Shown piece by piece: positions 1 to 8,137 of a DNA stretch of 64,000 nucleotides. The translations under genes were made by a program, and so were the position numbers. Origin of the DNA: Erythrobacter sp. QSSC1-22B (GTDB lineage: Bacteria; Pseudomonadota; Alphaproteobacteria; Sphingomonadales; Sphingomonadaceae); assembly GCF_001678665.1 (NCBI RefSeq), contig NZ_LZRP01000001.1:248001-312000 (forward strand), in the 5' to 3' direction. How positions within the stretch are numbered: position 1 is the stretch's first letter; every line of letters begins with the position of its first letter. Below the pieces are notes generated by a model. The model saw only the letters and a program-made list of their open reading frames with translations. It did not search any database and was not told the DNA's origin.

Positions 1-561
1 GTGCGCGACACTGGCCGCGCCGAGCCACATGTTGGCATGGCTGAGCATGACGCCCTTGGGCAAGCCGGTCGAACCGCTGGTGTAGAGGATCGCGGCGAGT
101 TCCTGCGGATCGCGGGTCGAGAGCGGAAGTGGCGATGCCTTTGCCTCCGCGCTGCTCCAGGCCTCGCCCTCTTCGAGCAAAGCGCAGGCGACAGGCACAT
201 CTGCCGGTTCCAGCGACTTGAGCCGTGCCGCCGTCCCGATCAGCAGCACCGCACCGCTATCGGCGAGGATATGTGCCGCCTGGCTGTGCTTGAGCAGCGG
301 GTTGAGCGGGACATGCACCATCCCGGCGCGCGCGGTGGCGAGCGGGAGCAGGCAGGTGAGTTCGCCCTTGGCGGCCCAGCTGGCCACCCGGTCGCCCGGT
401 GCGGCGCGGCTCGCGAGCCATCCGGCCAGCAGCGCAACACGCTCTCTTAACCCTGCATAGCTAAGGGTATGCGTGCGCAGGACCAGCGCCGGGGCATCGG
501 ATTCACCCTGTTCGGCAAGACTGTCCAGTGGCCGGGGCACGGGATCTGGCGCTAAGGACAT
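1..561 (-). CDS. Acyl-CoA ligase (AMP-forming), exosortase A-associated; partial, 3' end outside window
   Basis: This is the N-terminal 187 codons of an adenylate-forming enzyme, read leftward from an ATG at 561 with an AGGAG five bases upstream; the rest lies beyond the window edge. The AMP-binding signature YTSGSTGLPKG is at residues 160-170, followed by VMLSHAN. The family activates a carboxylic acid as acyl-AMP and transfers it to CoA or a carrier protein. The divergent neighbours (GNAT, acyl carrier protein, two small hydrolases) match the set that accompanies exosortase A in PEP-CTERM/exopolysaccharide loci, so I assign it to that ligase family rather than to beta-oxidation. The substrate cannot be told from sequence. 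The adjacent carrier protein is a plausible acyl acceptor, but this is inference. Confidence 0.82.
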   Translation of the reverse strand, partial: MSLAPDPVPRPLDSLAEQGESDAPALVLRTHTLSYAGLRERVALLAGWLASRAAPGDRVASWAAKGELTCLLPLATARAGMVHVPLNPLLKHSQAAHILADSGAVLLIGTAARLKSLEPADVPVACALLEEGEAWSSAEAKASPLPLSTRDPQELAAILYTSGSTGLPKGVMLSHANMWLGAASVAH

Positions 562-617
562 GGATGCTCCTGGAGGATGCGATGACGGCGGCAACAATGA
601 TGACGGCGAGGGCGACG

Positions 618-1619
618 ATGGCAGGGACGGATCATGTAGCGGTCAGCTATCACGATACCGTTAGCAAACTGCAAGCGCTCGACCACTTGGCGCATAGCCC
701 GTTCGATAGGTCCGACTGGTATGCGCTGCTTGAGCAGTTCGGCAGACACCCGACTATCGCGATGGCCGAGCATGCGGGCGAGACCGCGGCACTTGCGCTG
801 ATGCGAAGCGCCAGCGGCCTCCAGTCCCTCAACCACTGGTTCGCCTTCGCCTGGCGCCCGCTCGCCGCGCCGGGTCCCGCGGGCGATACCCTGTTGCGCG
901 CGATTGCCCGCGACCTGCGCAGCCAGGCACCCTGCGTCACGCTGGACTATCTCCCCGATGAGGACGGCAGCGCCACCCGGCTGCGCGCCGCCTTCCGCGA
1001 AGCAGGCTGGCTGACCCGGCTCGAACCGCGCGACACCAACCATGTGCTCGAAGTCGGCACCCGCGATTTCGCCGCCTATTGGGCGCAGCGTCCCGGACCG
1101 ATGCGGACCACGCTCAAGCGCAAGGCGAAAAAGGTCGAAGTCGAGATCCTTACCCACTTCGATACCCAGGCCTGGCAGGCCTATGGCGATATCTACAACC
1201 GCAGCTGGAAAACCGAAGAGAAGGACGCCGATCTGCTCGAGGCCTTCGCCCGTCGCGAGGGCGCGCTGGGGCATCTGCGGCTTGGCGTCGCGCGGTACGA
1301 GGGAGTGCCGGTGGCGGCACAGTTCTGGACGGTCGAGCACGGCACCGCCTTCATCCACAAGCTCGCCTACGACCAGGACCACGCGAAGCTCTCCGCCGGA
1401 ACCACGCTGAGCGCGGCGCTGTTCGAACATGTCATCGATACCGATCATGTCCAACTGGTCGATTTTGGAACCGGCGAGGATGGCTACAAGCGCGACTGGA
1501 TGGACACCGAGCGGCCGCGTTATCGGCTGACCTGCATCGATCCTTGGCAATTCGCCGCCTGGCGGCTGGTCGCTCGCAAACTCGCCGATCGCCTTGCCTC
1601 GCGCCTGCGACGCGGTTAA
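618..1619 (+). CDS. GNAT-family (CelD/FemAB-like) acyltransferase, exosortase A locus
   Basis: A 333-residue protein. The region around residues 180-315 (LGVARYEGVPVAAQF, then FIHKLAYD, then DFGTGEDGYKRDWM) is typical of the CelD/FemAB-like GNAT fold that transfers acyl or aminoacyl groups in envelope polysaccharide loci. I chose ATG 618, which has GAGGG five bases upstream. ATG 582, with GGAGG upstream, is also possible but leaves only 20 bp to the divergent ligase start and adds a low-complexity Met/Ala/Thr stretch. The gene begins an operon with the carrier protein and two hydrolases downstream, so it may transfer an acyl group delivered by that carrier; that is inference. Confident in the fold, not in the substrate. 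Confidence 0.75.
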   Translation: MAGTDHVAVSYHDTVSKLQALDHLAHSPFDRSDWYALLEQFGRHPTIAMAEHAGETAALALMRSASGLQSLNHWFAFAWRPLAAPGPAGDTLLRAIARDLRSQAPCVTLDYLPDEDGSATRLRAAFREAGWLTRLEPRDTNHVLEVGTRDFAAYWAQRPGPMRTTLKRKAKKVEVEILTHFDTQAWQAYGDIYNRSWKTEEKDADLLEAFARREGALGHLRLGVARYEGVPVAAQFWTVEHGTAFIHKLAYDQDHAKLSAGTTLSAALFEHVIDTDHVQLVDFGTGEDGYKRDWMDTERPRYRLTCIDPWQFAAWRLVARKLADRLASRLRRG

Positions 1620-1669
1620 GCCGCACCGCCTGCAAACCCTACGCCCGTAACCCCACGAAAGCGTCATTC

Positions 1670-1975
1670 ATGTCCGGCCAGACCGCCCTTTCGAGCAATG
1701 CCACCGCGCCCAGCCGCAGCCAGATCGATACCGTGCTGCGCGCGATCCTGCGCGATGTGCTGGGTCTGGACGAAGCGCAGGTCGAGGGTTTCGACGGCGA
1801 CACCGGGTTGTTCGGCCATCTGCCCGAACTCGATTCCATGGCGGTGGCCGGGCTTCTGACCGAGATGGAAGACCGGCTCGACATCGTCATCGAGGACGAG
1901 GATGTCGATGGCGAGATGCTCGAGACCTATGGCGGGTTGCTCGCCTTCGCCGAGGCGAAATCGGTCGAGCGCTGA
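1670..1975 (+). CDS. Acyl carrier protein, exosortase A locus
   Basis: A 101-residue acidic protein with an acyl carrier fold. The phosphopantetheine attachment site is Ser56 in ELDSMAVAGL, preceded by the usual acidic helix-1 region (VLRAILRDVLGL) and followed by helix II and III segments. It has about 17 extra N-terminal residues compared with the roughly 80-residue fatty-acid ACP, so it is a dedicated carrier rather than AcpP. The start is ATG 1670. It lies 50 bp after the GNAT gene and only 2 bp before the next gene, so it is translated within the same operon. Its likely partner for loading is the divergent AMP-forming ligase. Confidence 0.85.
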   Translation: MSGQTALSSNATAPSRSQIDTVLRAILRDVLGLDEAQVEGFDGDTGLFGHLPELDSMAVAGLLTEMEDRLDIVIEDEDVDGEMLETYGGLLAFAEAKSVER

Positions 1976-1977
1976 GC

Positions 1978-2664
1978 TTGGCGATATACGACACCTGGCG
2001 CGCACCGCTCCCGGGCGGGAAGCGCGCCGAAGAGATCGCACTGCGTTTCGATAGGGGCCGCGAACACCGCCTGCTGGTGCTGCCCCCACTGTTCGATGAA
2101 CACAACAAAACCCGCCATCAAACCGTTGAAACCATGCGAAAACTCGATGCTGCGGGGATCGACAGTTTTCTTCCCGACCTCCCGGGCTGCAACGAAAGTC
2201 TCGCACCGCTGGAAAACCAGAGCCTGACGCTCTGGCGCGAGGCTGTGAGCGACGCTCTGATGCATTTCCGCTGCAGCCATCTGCTCGCCATTCGCGGCGG
2301 CGCTCTGCTGGTACCGCAAGGCACCCCGGCCTTCTTCTACGCGCCTGCGCAGGGCAAGCCGCTGCTCCGGGCGATGCTGCGCGCCCGGACCATCGCCGCG
2401 CGAGAGGCGGGGCGCGATGAAAAGACCGAGGCCTTGCTGGTGCAGGGGCGCGAGGATGGTCTCGAACTCGCCGGCTGGCCGCTTGGCGCAACGATGATCC
2501 GCGAGCTCGAAGCCGCTGAACCCGTGATCGGCCCCGAGACGCGGATCGTCGAACAGGTTGAATTGGGCGGCTCGCCGTTATGGCTGCGCGCCGAACCCGG
2601 TGACGATCCGCAGCAGGCCGAGGCGCTCACGCGCATCGTCGCTTCCGGGATGCTCGGCTCGTGA
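1978..2664 (+). CDS. Alpha/beta hydrolase-like protein, 'hydrolase 2, exosortase A-associated'
   Basis: A 228-residue protein starting at TTG 1978, two bases after the carrier-protein stop. It has an alpha/beta-hydrolase outline: strand LLVLPPLFDEHNKTR (32-46), then DLPGCNES, then a strand-turn HLLAIRGGALL where the nucleophile elbow should be. At that elbow residues 105-109 read I-R-G-G-A, with no Ser, Cys or Asp, so a normal catalytic nucleophile is not visible. This matches the small hydrolase family that accompanies exosortase A loci, which I recognise by size, position and partner. Its reaction is unknown. It could be non-catalytic or work with its overlapping neighbour. Confidence 0.72.
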   Translation: MAIYDTWRAPLPGGKRAEEIALRFDRGREHRLLVLPPLFDEHNKTRHQTVETMRKLDAAGIDSFLPDLPGCNESLAPLENQSLTLWREAVSDALMHFRCSHLLAIRGGALLVPQGTPAFFYAPAQGKPLLRAMLRARTIAAREAGRDEKTEALLVQGREDGLELAGWPLGATMIRELEAAEPVIGPETRIVEQVELGGSPLWLRAEPGDDPQQAEALTRIVASGMLGS

Positions 2665-3437
2665 GCCGGCTGGCGCTGACCTTCAACTGCCAGGGCGCGA
2701 CGCTGGCGGGCACGCTCGACACCGCGCCGGGGACTTCGGGTCTGCTGCTGGTGAGCGGCGGCAACGAGATCCGCAGCGGTGCTTTCGCCGGGCAGGCGCG
2801 CTTCGCCGCCGAGATCGCGCGCGCGGGCTTTCCCGTCTTCCGCTTCGACCGCCGCGGCACCGGCGACAGCGAGGGACCCAATCGCGGTTTCCGCAATGAG
2901 TCCGAGGATATCGCCGCAGCGCTCGCCGCCTTCCGTGCGATGACGCCGCAGCTTGGGCGGGTGATCGGGATGGGCAATTGCGATGCGGCCTCGGCGCTGA
3001 TGCTGGCGGGCGGCGCACGCTGCGACGCGCTGGTGCTCAGCAACCCCTGGACGATCGAGGAAAGCTCCGCGGATTCGACACCGCCCGCCGCGGCGATCCG
3101 CGCGCGTTATCTCGCCAAGCTCAAGAACCCGCGCGAAGTGGTGCGACTGCTGTCGGGCGAGGTCGATTTCCGCAAGCTCCTGCGCGGGGTCGCCAAGGCC
3201 GCAACGCCGAAGGCAGCGCCGAGCACGCTCGCGGCAGAGATGCGCGCAGGCCTCGAGAAGTTCGACGGACCGGTGCGCATCCTGCTCGCGGAGGCCGATC
3301 GCACCGCTCAGGTTTTCGCGGAAAACTGGGGTGAGGACGAGCGGATCGTGCGCTGTGCCGGAGCGGGTCACGCCTATGTCGAACCCCACGCTCGGCAATG
3401 GCTGCGCGAGCAGGTCCTCAAGGCGCTTCGCGGCTAG
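2661..3437 (+). CDS. Alpha/beta hydrolase, 'hydrolase 1, exosortase A-associated'
   Basis: A 258-residue alpha/beta-hydrolase starting at GTG 2661, which overlaps the preceding TGA (GTGA, 4 bp). The fold is clear: LLLVSGGNEIRSG (28-40), FRFDRRGTGDSEG (60-72), and the nucleophile elbow G-N-C-D-A at 105-109 with Cys107 in place of Ser. A late acid (LLAEADRTAQ) and His (CAGAGHAYVEP) complete a possible Cys-Asp-His triad, as in dienelactone-type hydrolases. It ends the exosortase-linked operon and converges on the methyltransferase gene with a few overlapping bases. The substrate is unknown; editing or release of the group carried by the ACP is a reasonable guess. Confidence 0.78.
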   Translation: MSRLALTFNCQGATLAGTLDTAPGTSGLLLVSGGNEIRSGAFAGQARFAAEIARAGFPVFRFDRRGTGDSEGPNRGFRNESEDIAAALAAFRAMTPQLGRVIGMGNCDAASALMLAGGARCDALVLSNPWTIEESSADSTPPAAAIRARYLAKLKNPREVVRLLSGEVDFRKLLRGVAKAATPKAAPSTLAAEMRAGLEKFDGPVRILLAEADRTAQVFAENWGEDERIVRCAGAGHAYVEPHARQWLREQVLKALRG

Positions 3438-4627
3438 CGGGTAAACAGGCTGGTCAGCTCGACATGGGTCGACCAGCGGAACTGCCCCACCGGGCGCAAT
3501 TTATCGAGCCGGAACCCGGCCTCCACCAGTGTCTTCGCATCGCGCGCCCAGCTCGAGGGATTGCAGCTCACATAGGCGACCCGCGCGACCTTGCTCGCCG
3601 CGATCGTCGCCACCTGCTCGCGCGCGCCGGCACGCGGCGGATCGAGCAGCACCGCATCGAAGCGGGCCAGCTCGTCGGGCTGGAGCGGGTTGCGGAACAG
3701 GTCGCGATGCACCGCCTCGACTGGCAGCCGCGCCCGCCCCGCCGCAAGCTTGCATGCCAGATGCGCCTCGCGCGCTGCCTCGACCGCGACCGCCTGAGCG
3801 CGTGGGGCCAGTGCGAAGGCGAAGGTACCCAGTCCGGCAAACAGATCGGCCACCACCTTGCTGCCCTCGAGATAGTTCACCGCGTCCTCGACCAGCATAG
3901 CCTCGCCATCGGCGGTGGGCTGGAGAAAACCCGCGGCGGGGAACGGGACCGGCACACCCGAAAGCGTGATCGTCACCGGCTCGGGCTCCCACATCGCCTC
4001 AGGGCCATAGCCCTGATCGAGCGTCAGCCGCGCGAGGCCCTGATCGCGGGCGAAATCCACCACCGCCTCGATCGGCCCCAGCCCGTCGAGCTCGATCCCC
4101 GACAGCAGACAGTCGATCCCCTGATCGGTCAGCGTCAGCGAGACATCGACAGGGTTGCGCCCCGCCATGGGGCCAAGCAGCTTGCGCAAGGGAGCGACCA
4201 TCGCGAACAGTTCGGGCCGCATCACCGGGCATTCGGCGATATCGACGAGACGGTGCGAGCGACCCTCGCGAAATCCGAGCATGAATTTGTGCGTCCGCAG
4301 ACCATGGAGCGTGGCCCGCCTGCGGCTGTGCGGGGGCGAAAGATAGGTCGGGAGCAGTTCACCCACCGCAAGCCCCTGCCCTTGCGCCCCATGTGCCACC
4401 CGGTCGGTGACGAAATCGCGCAGCGCCGCTTCGTCGCAATGCTGCAGCTGGCAGCCGCCGCAGCGCGCGAAATGACGGCAGGGCGGGCTCACCCGGTGCG
4501 GACCGGGCTGGAGCGTGCCATCGGGCAGCAGCACATCGCCCGGCGCAGCGCCCGCGGCGTGGCGGCCGTCGGCGGTGACCCCGTCGCCCTTGGCGGCGAT
4601 CCGGACGATGGTGTCGTTCTCGCTCAC
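3434..4627 (-). CDS. Class I SAM-dependent RNA (uracil-C5) methyltransferase, RlmD/TrmA family
   Basis: A 397-residue TrmA/RlmD-type enzyme that methylates C5 of a uridine in rRNA (or tRNA). An N-terminal OB-like segment is followed by a cluster-type cysteine set (CRHFARCGGCQLQHC, about residues 44-58) as in the [4Fe-4S] RlmD branch. Next come the SAM-binding motif DLFAGLGTFAFAL, DPPRAGA, and the catalytic Cys in YVSCNPSS near the C-terminus. The start is GTG 4627, overlapping the stop of the upstream hydrate-repair gene (GTGA, 4 bp), so it is translationally coupled. The exact target base is not decidable here; 23S U1939-type activity is the usual annotation. Confidence 0.85.
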   Translation of the reverse strand: MSENDTIVRIAAKGDGVTADGRHAAGAAPGDVLLPDGTLQPGPHRVSPPCRHFARCGGCQLQHCDEAALRDFVTDRVAHGAQGQGLAVGELLPTYLSPPHSRRRATLHGLRTHKFMLGFREGRSHRLVDIAECPVMRPELFAMVAPLRKLLGPMAGRNPVDVSLTLTDQGIDCLLSGIELDGLGPIEAVVDFARDQGLARLTLDQGYGPEAMWEPEPVTITLSGVPVPFPAAGFLQPTADGEAMLVEDAVNYLEGSKVVADLFAGLGTFAFALAPRAQAVAVEAAREAHLACKLAAGRARLPVEAVHRDLFRNPLQPDELARFDAVLLDPPRAGAREQVATIAASKVARVAYVSCNPSSWARDAKTLVEAGFRLDKLRPVGQFRWSTHVELTSLFTR

Positions 4628-6015
4628 AGGAAGCGCTCCAAAGCTGGCTGGACCGCCTCGGCGAGCTGTCCCGCGGTGAAGGCGGGTGCGGCGATCGCGG
4701 CGGCTTCGCGGTGCAGATAGACGGCTTCCCCCGCGGCGAGCATGGGATCGCCATGCGTCGCCAGCCGCGCGGCGGCGATCCCGGCGAGCACATCGCCCGT
4801 CCCCGCCGCAGAGAGCCAGCTCGACGCCTGCGGGAAAAAGCGCAGCCGACCGTCGCCGCACAAGATCGTGTCGGGCCCCTTGGCGAGCACCGCGAGGCCC
4901 GTACCCTCGTGCAGCGCGCGGGCGCGGTCGAGCTTGCCATCGCCCGGGATACCAAAGGCATCGCACAACTTGGCGAGCTCGCCCTCGTGCGGGGTGACCA
5001 GCAGCCGCGTGGCATCGCAGCCCTCGAGCAGGTCGGGATCGAGCAGATGGAGCGCATCGGCGTCGAGGACGCATGGCTCGCGCGTATCGAGCACGGCGCA
5101 AAGCCTTCGGCGCGCTTCCTCGTCGCGGCCCAGTCCGGGACCGATCAGCAGCGCGCCGATCCTTTCGTCGGACAGGCGGTCGGCGAGGTTTCCGCCCTCG
5201 ATCACCAGCTCGGCAGGGGCGTCGGGATGCGAGTGGTCGCTGAGCAGTTTCACATAGCCCGCGCCGCTGCGCAGTGCCGCCTGCGCCGCAAGCATCGCCG
5301 CGCCCGGCATGGCGCCCGCGACGATCGCGAGCAGGCCGCGCTTGTATTTGTGCGCATCGGCTGGCGGCGGAGCCAGCGCGGGACGCGGGGCGACGCGCGA
5401 AACTTCGTCCGGAAGATCGAGACCGATCGGTACCAGCCGCCTGGCGCCCATCACGCCCAGCGCCGGCATCAGGAAATGCGCTTGCTTCCACGCCCCCAGC
5501 GCCTGTGTCAGATGGAACTGCGGCACCTCGCCCAGCAGCGCCCCGCTGTCGCTGGCGACCCCGCTGGGGACATCCACCGCGATACGATAGGGGTGCGAGG
5601 CTGCGGCCTGAACGAGGACCTCGGCAAAATTGCCCTCAAGCGGGCGCGAGAGGCCGTAGCCGAACAGGCAATCGACCATGATCGGGTTGGCCAGGCGCTC
5701 GACCGCATGCTGGATGGAACCTTGATAGCTTGCTCGCGCCCTTGCGGCGGTATCGGTACCCGGTTCCACCGGCGCGACCACCGTCACCTCGAGCCCGCGA
5801 GCGCTTAGGCTTTCGGCGATGACATAGCCATCGCCGCCATTGTTGCCCGGCCCGCACAGCACGGTAACCGCTCGACCGGCCGCGATGCGCCAGACATAAT
5901 CCGCCGCCCCCTGCCCGGCGCGCTGCATCAGCTCCCATTCGCTGGTGCCCGCAGCCATCGCCGCAGCTTCGGCGGCGCGCATCGCTTCGACGGTCAGGAC
6001 CGCATCATTCGTCAT
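4624..6015 (-). CDS. nnr: Bifunctional NAD(P)H-hydrate epimerase / ADP-dependent NAD(P)H-hydrate dehydratase
   Basis: A 463-residue two-domain metabolite-repair enzyme. The N-terminal YjeF_N epimerase domain (about 1-205) shows CGPGNNGGDGYV and VDVPSGV. The C-terminal ribokinase-like dehydratase domain shows KYKRG, LIGPGLG, TPHEGELA and the catalytic AGTGDVLAGI. Together they turn damaged NAD(P)HX back to NAD(P)H. The start is ATG 6015 (MTNDAVL), matching the family N-terminus; in-frame codons further upstream lie inside the lipoprotein gene. It overlaps the lipoprotein gene by 11 bp and the methyltransferase by 4 bp, in one leftward operon. The length is normal for the fused form. Confidence 0.95.
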   Translation of the reverse strand: MTNDAVLTVEAMRAAEAAAMAAGTSEWELMQRAGQGAADYVWRIAAGRAVTVLCGPGNNGGDGYVIAESLSARGLEVTVVAPVEPGTDTAARARASYQGSIQHAVERLANPIMVDCLFGYGLSRPLEGNFAEVLVQAAASHPYRIAVDVPSGVASDSGALLGEVPQFHLTQALGAWKQAHFLMPALGVMGARRLVPIGLDLPDEVSRVAPRPALAPPPADAHKYKRGLLAIVAGAMPGAAMLAAQAALRSGAGYVKLLSDHSHPDAPAELVIEGGNLADRLSDERIGALLIGPGLGRDEEARRRLCAVLDTREPCVLDADALHLLDPDLLEGCDATRLLVTPHEGELAKLCDAFGIPGDGKLDRARALHEGTGLAVLAKGPDTILCGDGRLRFFPQASSWLSAAGTGDVLAGIAAARLATHGDPMLAAGEAVYLHREAAAIAAPAFTAGQLAEAVQPALERFL

Positions 6016-6409
6016 TGTCGATGGCCCCATTGTCGAAGGTCCCGTTCGGCCAGCGGTAGCGGTCGCCCGCCACGCGGATTTCGACCGTCTCGCCATCCTC
6101 GAAGGTCTGCGCCGCTTCCGAGCCATCTGCCGCACTCAGGTCGCCGGCATTCAACCGGCGGAAACCGCCATCGGGGTGGCGGATCACCAGCAGCTCGCCT
6201 GCGCGTTCCACCTTGCAGTCCGCGCCCATCTCGGCGCCCGGCCCGACCGCGCAGTCGATCGCGGTCGCACCCTCCACCGCCTGCTCCTGCACATCGCTGC
6301 ACGCAGCCAGCGCGAGCGCAAGCAGGACCGCGCTAGATATCGGCGAACATATGCGTCTCGCTCGCCCCCCCGGGATGCGTGACCGCGCCGCTGCTCGCGG
6401 CTCCGACAT
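6005..6409 (-). CDS. Small putative lipoprotein
   Basis: A 134-residue protein of unknown function. An Arg-rich n-region (RRICSPISS) leads to a hydrophobic stretch and a lipobox LALAAC, so the mature protein should be lipid-anchored in the envelope. The mature part has two Cys (TAIDCAVG and GADCKVE) and a simple beta-like pattern ([27 protein letters not shown]). The start is uncertain: no ATG/GTG/TTG lies between the ilvD stop and the signal peptide, so I used ATG 6409, inside the 3' end of ilvD (77 bp overlap). A start at 6418 is also possible. It is expressed with ilvD and nnr. Confidence 0.65.
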   Translation of the reverse strand: MSEPRAAARSRIPGGRARRICSPISSAVLLALALAACSDVQEQAVEGATAIDCAVGPGAEMGADCKVERAGELLVIRHPDGGFRRLNAGDLSAADGSEAAQTFEDGETVEIRVAGDRYRWPNGTFDNGAIDNDE

Positions 6410-8054
6410 TCTGGGCATAGCGCCACAAGGCTCCGGACTGGTAATCATGCCGGCGCGGCTGCCACGCCTTGCGCCGCTCGTCCAGTATCGCCGCATCGAC
6501 ATGGAGGGCGATCGTCCCTGCCTCGGCGTCGATGGAGATGGAATCGCCATCCTCGACCAGCGCGATCGGGCCACCTTCGGCCGCTTCGGGACCGACATGG
6601 CCGATGCAAAAGCCGCGCGTCGCGCCCGAGAAGCGCCCGTCGGTGATCAGCGCGACTTTCTCGCCCATCCCCTGCCCGTAGAGCGCGGCGGTGGTCGAAA
6701 GCATCTCGCGCATCCCGGGACCACCCTTGGGGCCTTCATAGCGAATCACGATCACGCTGCCTTCCTCGATATCGCGCGCCTCGACCGCGGCGAAAGCGTC
6801 CTCCTCGCAATCGAAACAGCGCGCGGGGCCGGTGAACTGCAACCGCGCCATACCGGCGACTTTCACTATGGCCCCCTCGGGCGCGAGCGAGCCCTTGAGA
6901 CCCACCACCCCGCCGGTGGGAGTGATCGGGTCCGAGAAGGCGTAGAAGACCTTCTGGTCAGGGTTCCAGGTGACCTCGTCGATGTTCTCGCCCAGCGTCT
7001 TGCCGGTGACGGTCATGGGCTCGGGGTCGATAAAGCCGCCATCGAGCAGTGTCTTCATCGCCATATAGACCCCGCCCGCCTCGTGCATGTCCTTCGCGAC
7101 ATAGCGCCCGCCGGGCTTGAGATCGGCGATGTAGGGGGTGGATTTGAAGATCTCGGCGACGTCGAACAGGTCGAATGCGATCCCCGCCTCATGCGCCATC
7201 GCGGGCAGGTGGAGCGCGGCGTTGGTCGAGCCACCGGTCGCAGCGACCACGCGCGCGGCGTTCTCGAAGGCGGCGCGCGTGCAGATGTCGCGCGGGCGCA
7301 GATTGTGTTCGAGCAGCGTCATCACCTGACGCCCTGCCGCCATCGCGATTTCCTCGCGCGATTTGTAAGGAGCGGGCGTCATATTGCTGTTCGGCAAAGA
7401 CAATCCGATTGCCTCGCCGACGCAGGCCATGGTGTTGGCGGTGAACTGACCGCCGCAGGCGCCGTGGCCAGGGCAGGCGACCTTCTCTAGCGCGATGAGC
7501 TCCTGCAGCGGGCAGTTTCCCGAGGCATATTGCCCGACCGCCTCGAACACATCGACCACGGTAACATCGTGCCCCTTGTAGGTGCCGGGCAGGATCGAGC
7601 CACCATAGACGAAGATCGACGGCACATTGAGGCGCAACATCGCCATCATCATGCCGGGCAGGCTCTTGTCGCAACCCGCAAAGGCGACCAGCGCGTCGTA
7701 GCAATGGCCGCGCACCGAGAGCTCGACCGAATCGGCGATGACCTCGCGGCTGACCAGCGAGCTTTTCATCCCTTGGTGCCCCATGGCGATGCCATCGGTG
7801 ACGGTGATCGTGTTGAAGCGCCGCGGCATCCCGCCGCCTTCCTCGACACCCTTGCGGCAGATGTTGGCCTGCGGATCGAGCGTGGTGTTGCACGGCGCGC
7901 TGTCGTTGCCCGCGCTGGCAATCCCGACGAAGGGCCGCGCGATTTCTTCCTCGGTCAGGCCCATCGCGTAATAATAGGACCGGTGCGGCGCGCGCTCGGG
8001 GCCGACCGAGACATGGCGGCTGGGCAGGCGGGATTTATCGAAGGTCGCGGTCAT
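6333..8054 (-). CDS. ilvD: Dihydroxy-acid dehydratase
   Basis: A 573-residue IlvD, which dehydrates 2,3-dihydroxy-isovalerate and 2,3-dihydroxy-methylvalerate in valine, leucine and isoleucine synthesis. The Fe-S ligand cysteines are at 55 (SAPCN), 128 (AGCDKSLPG) and 200 ([13 protein letters not shown]), all in conserved contexts; [11 protein letters not shown] and TDGRFSG are typical C-terminal motifs. The start is ATG 8054. It is separated by 83 bp from the formylglutamate amidohydrolase gene upstream and overlaps the lipoprotein gene downstream. No attenuator or leader peptide is evident in the gap. Confidence 0.97.
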   Translation of the reverse strand: MTATFDKSRLPSRHVSVGPERAPHRSYYYAMGLTEEEIARPFVGIASAGNDSAPCNTTLDPQANICRKGVEEGGGMPRRFNTITVTDGIAMGHQGMKSSLVSREVIADSVELSVRGHCYDALVAFAGCDKSLPGMMMAMLRLNVPSIFVYGGSILPGTYKGHDVTVVDVFEAVGQYASGNCPLQELIALEKVACPGHGACGGQFTANTMACVGEAIGLSLPNSNMTPAPYKSREEIAMAAGRQVMTLLEHNLRPRDICTRAAFENAARVVAATGGSTNAALHLPAMAHEAGIAFDLFDVAEIFKSTPYIADLKPGGRYVAKDMHEAGGVYMAMKTLLDGGFIDPEPMTVTGKTLGENIDEVTWNPDQKVFYAFSDPITPTGGVVGLKGSLAPEGAIVKVAGMARLQFTGPARCFDCEEDAFAAVEARDIEEGSVIVIRYEGPKGGPGMREMLSTTAALYGQGMGEKVALITDGRFSGATRGFCIGHVGPEAAEGGPIALVEDGDSISIDAEAGTIALHVDAAILDERRKAWQPRRHDYQSGALWRYAQNVGAASSGAVTHPGGASETHMFADI

Positions 8055-8137
8055 GAAGGCTCCGGCGCTGAAAGAATATCGCGCCTGCTTTCGCCGCCGC
8101 GACGCAATAATTCAAGCGAAGCGCGAGAAAGACCTTC

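Noticed and set aside
552-1667. A - strand open frame across the GNAT gene
   Set aside because: Shadow frame with no domain; the + strand GNAT and ACP sequences are clear.
6213-7490. A + strand open frame across ilvD
   Set aside because: Antisense to the complete ilvD; no recognisable domains.
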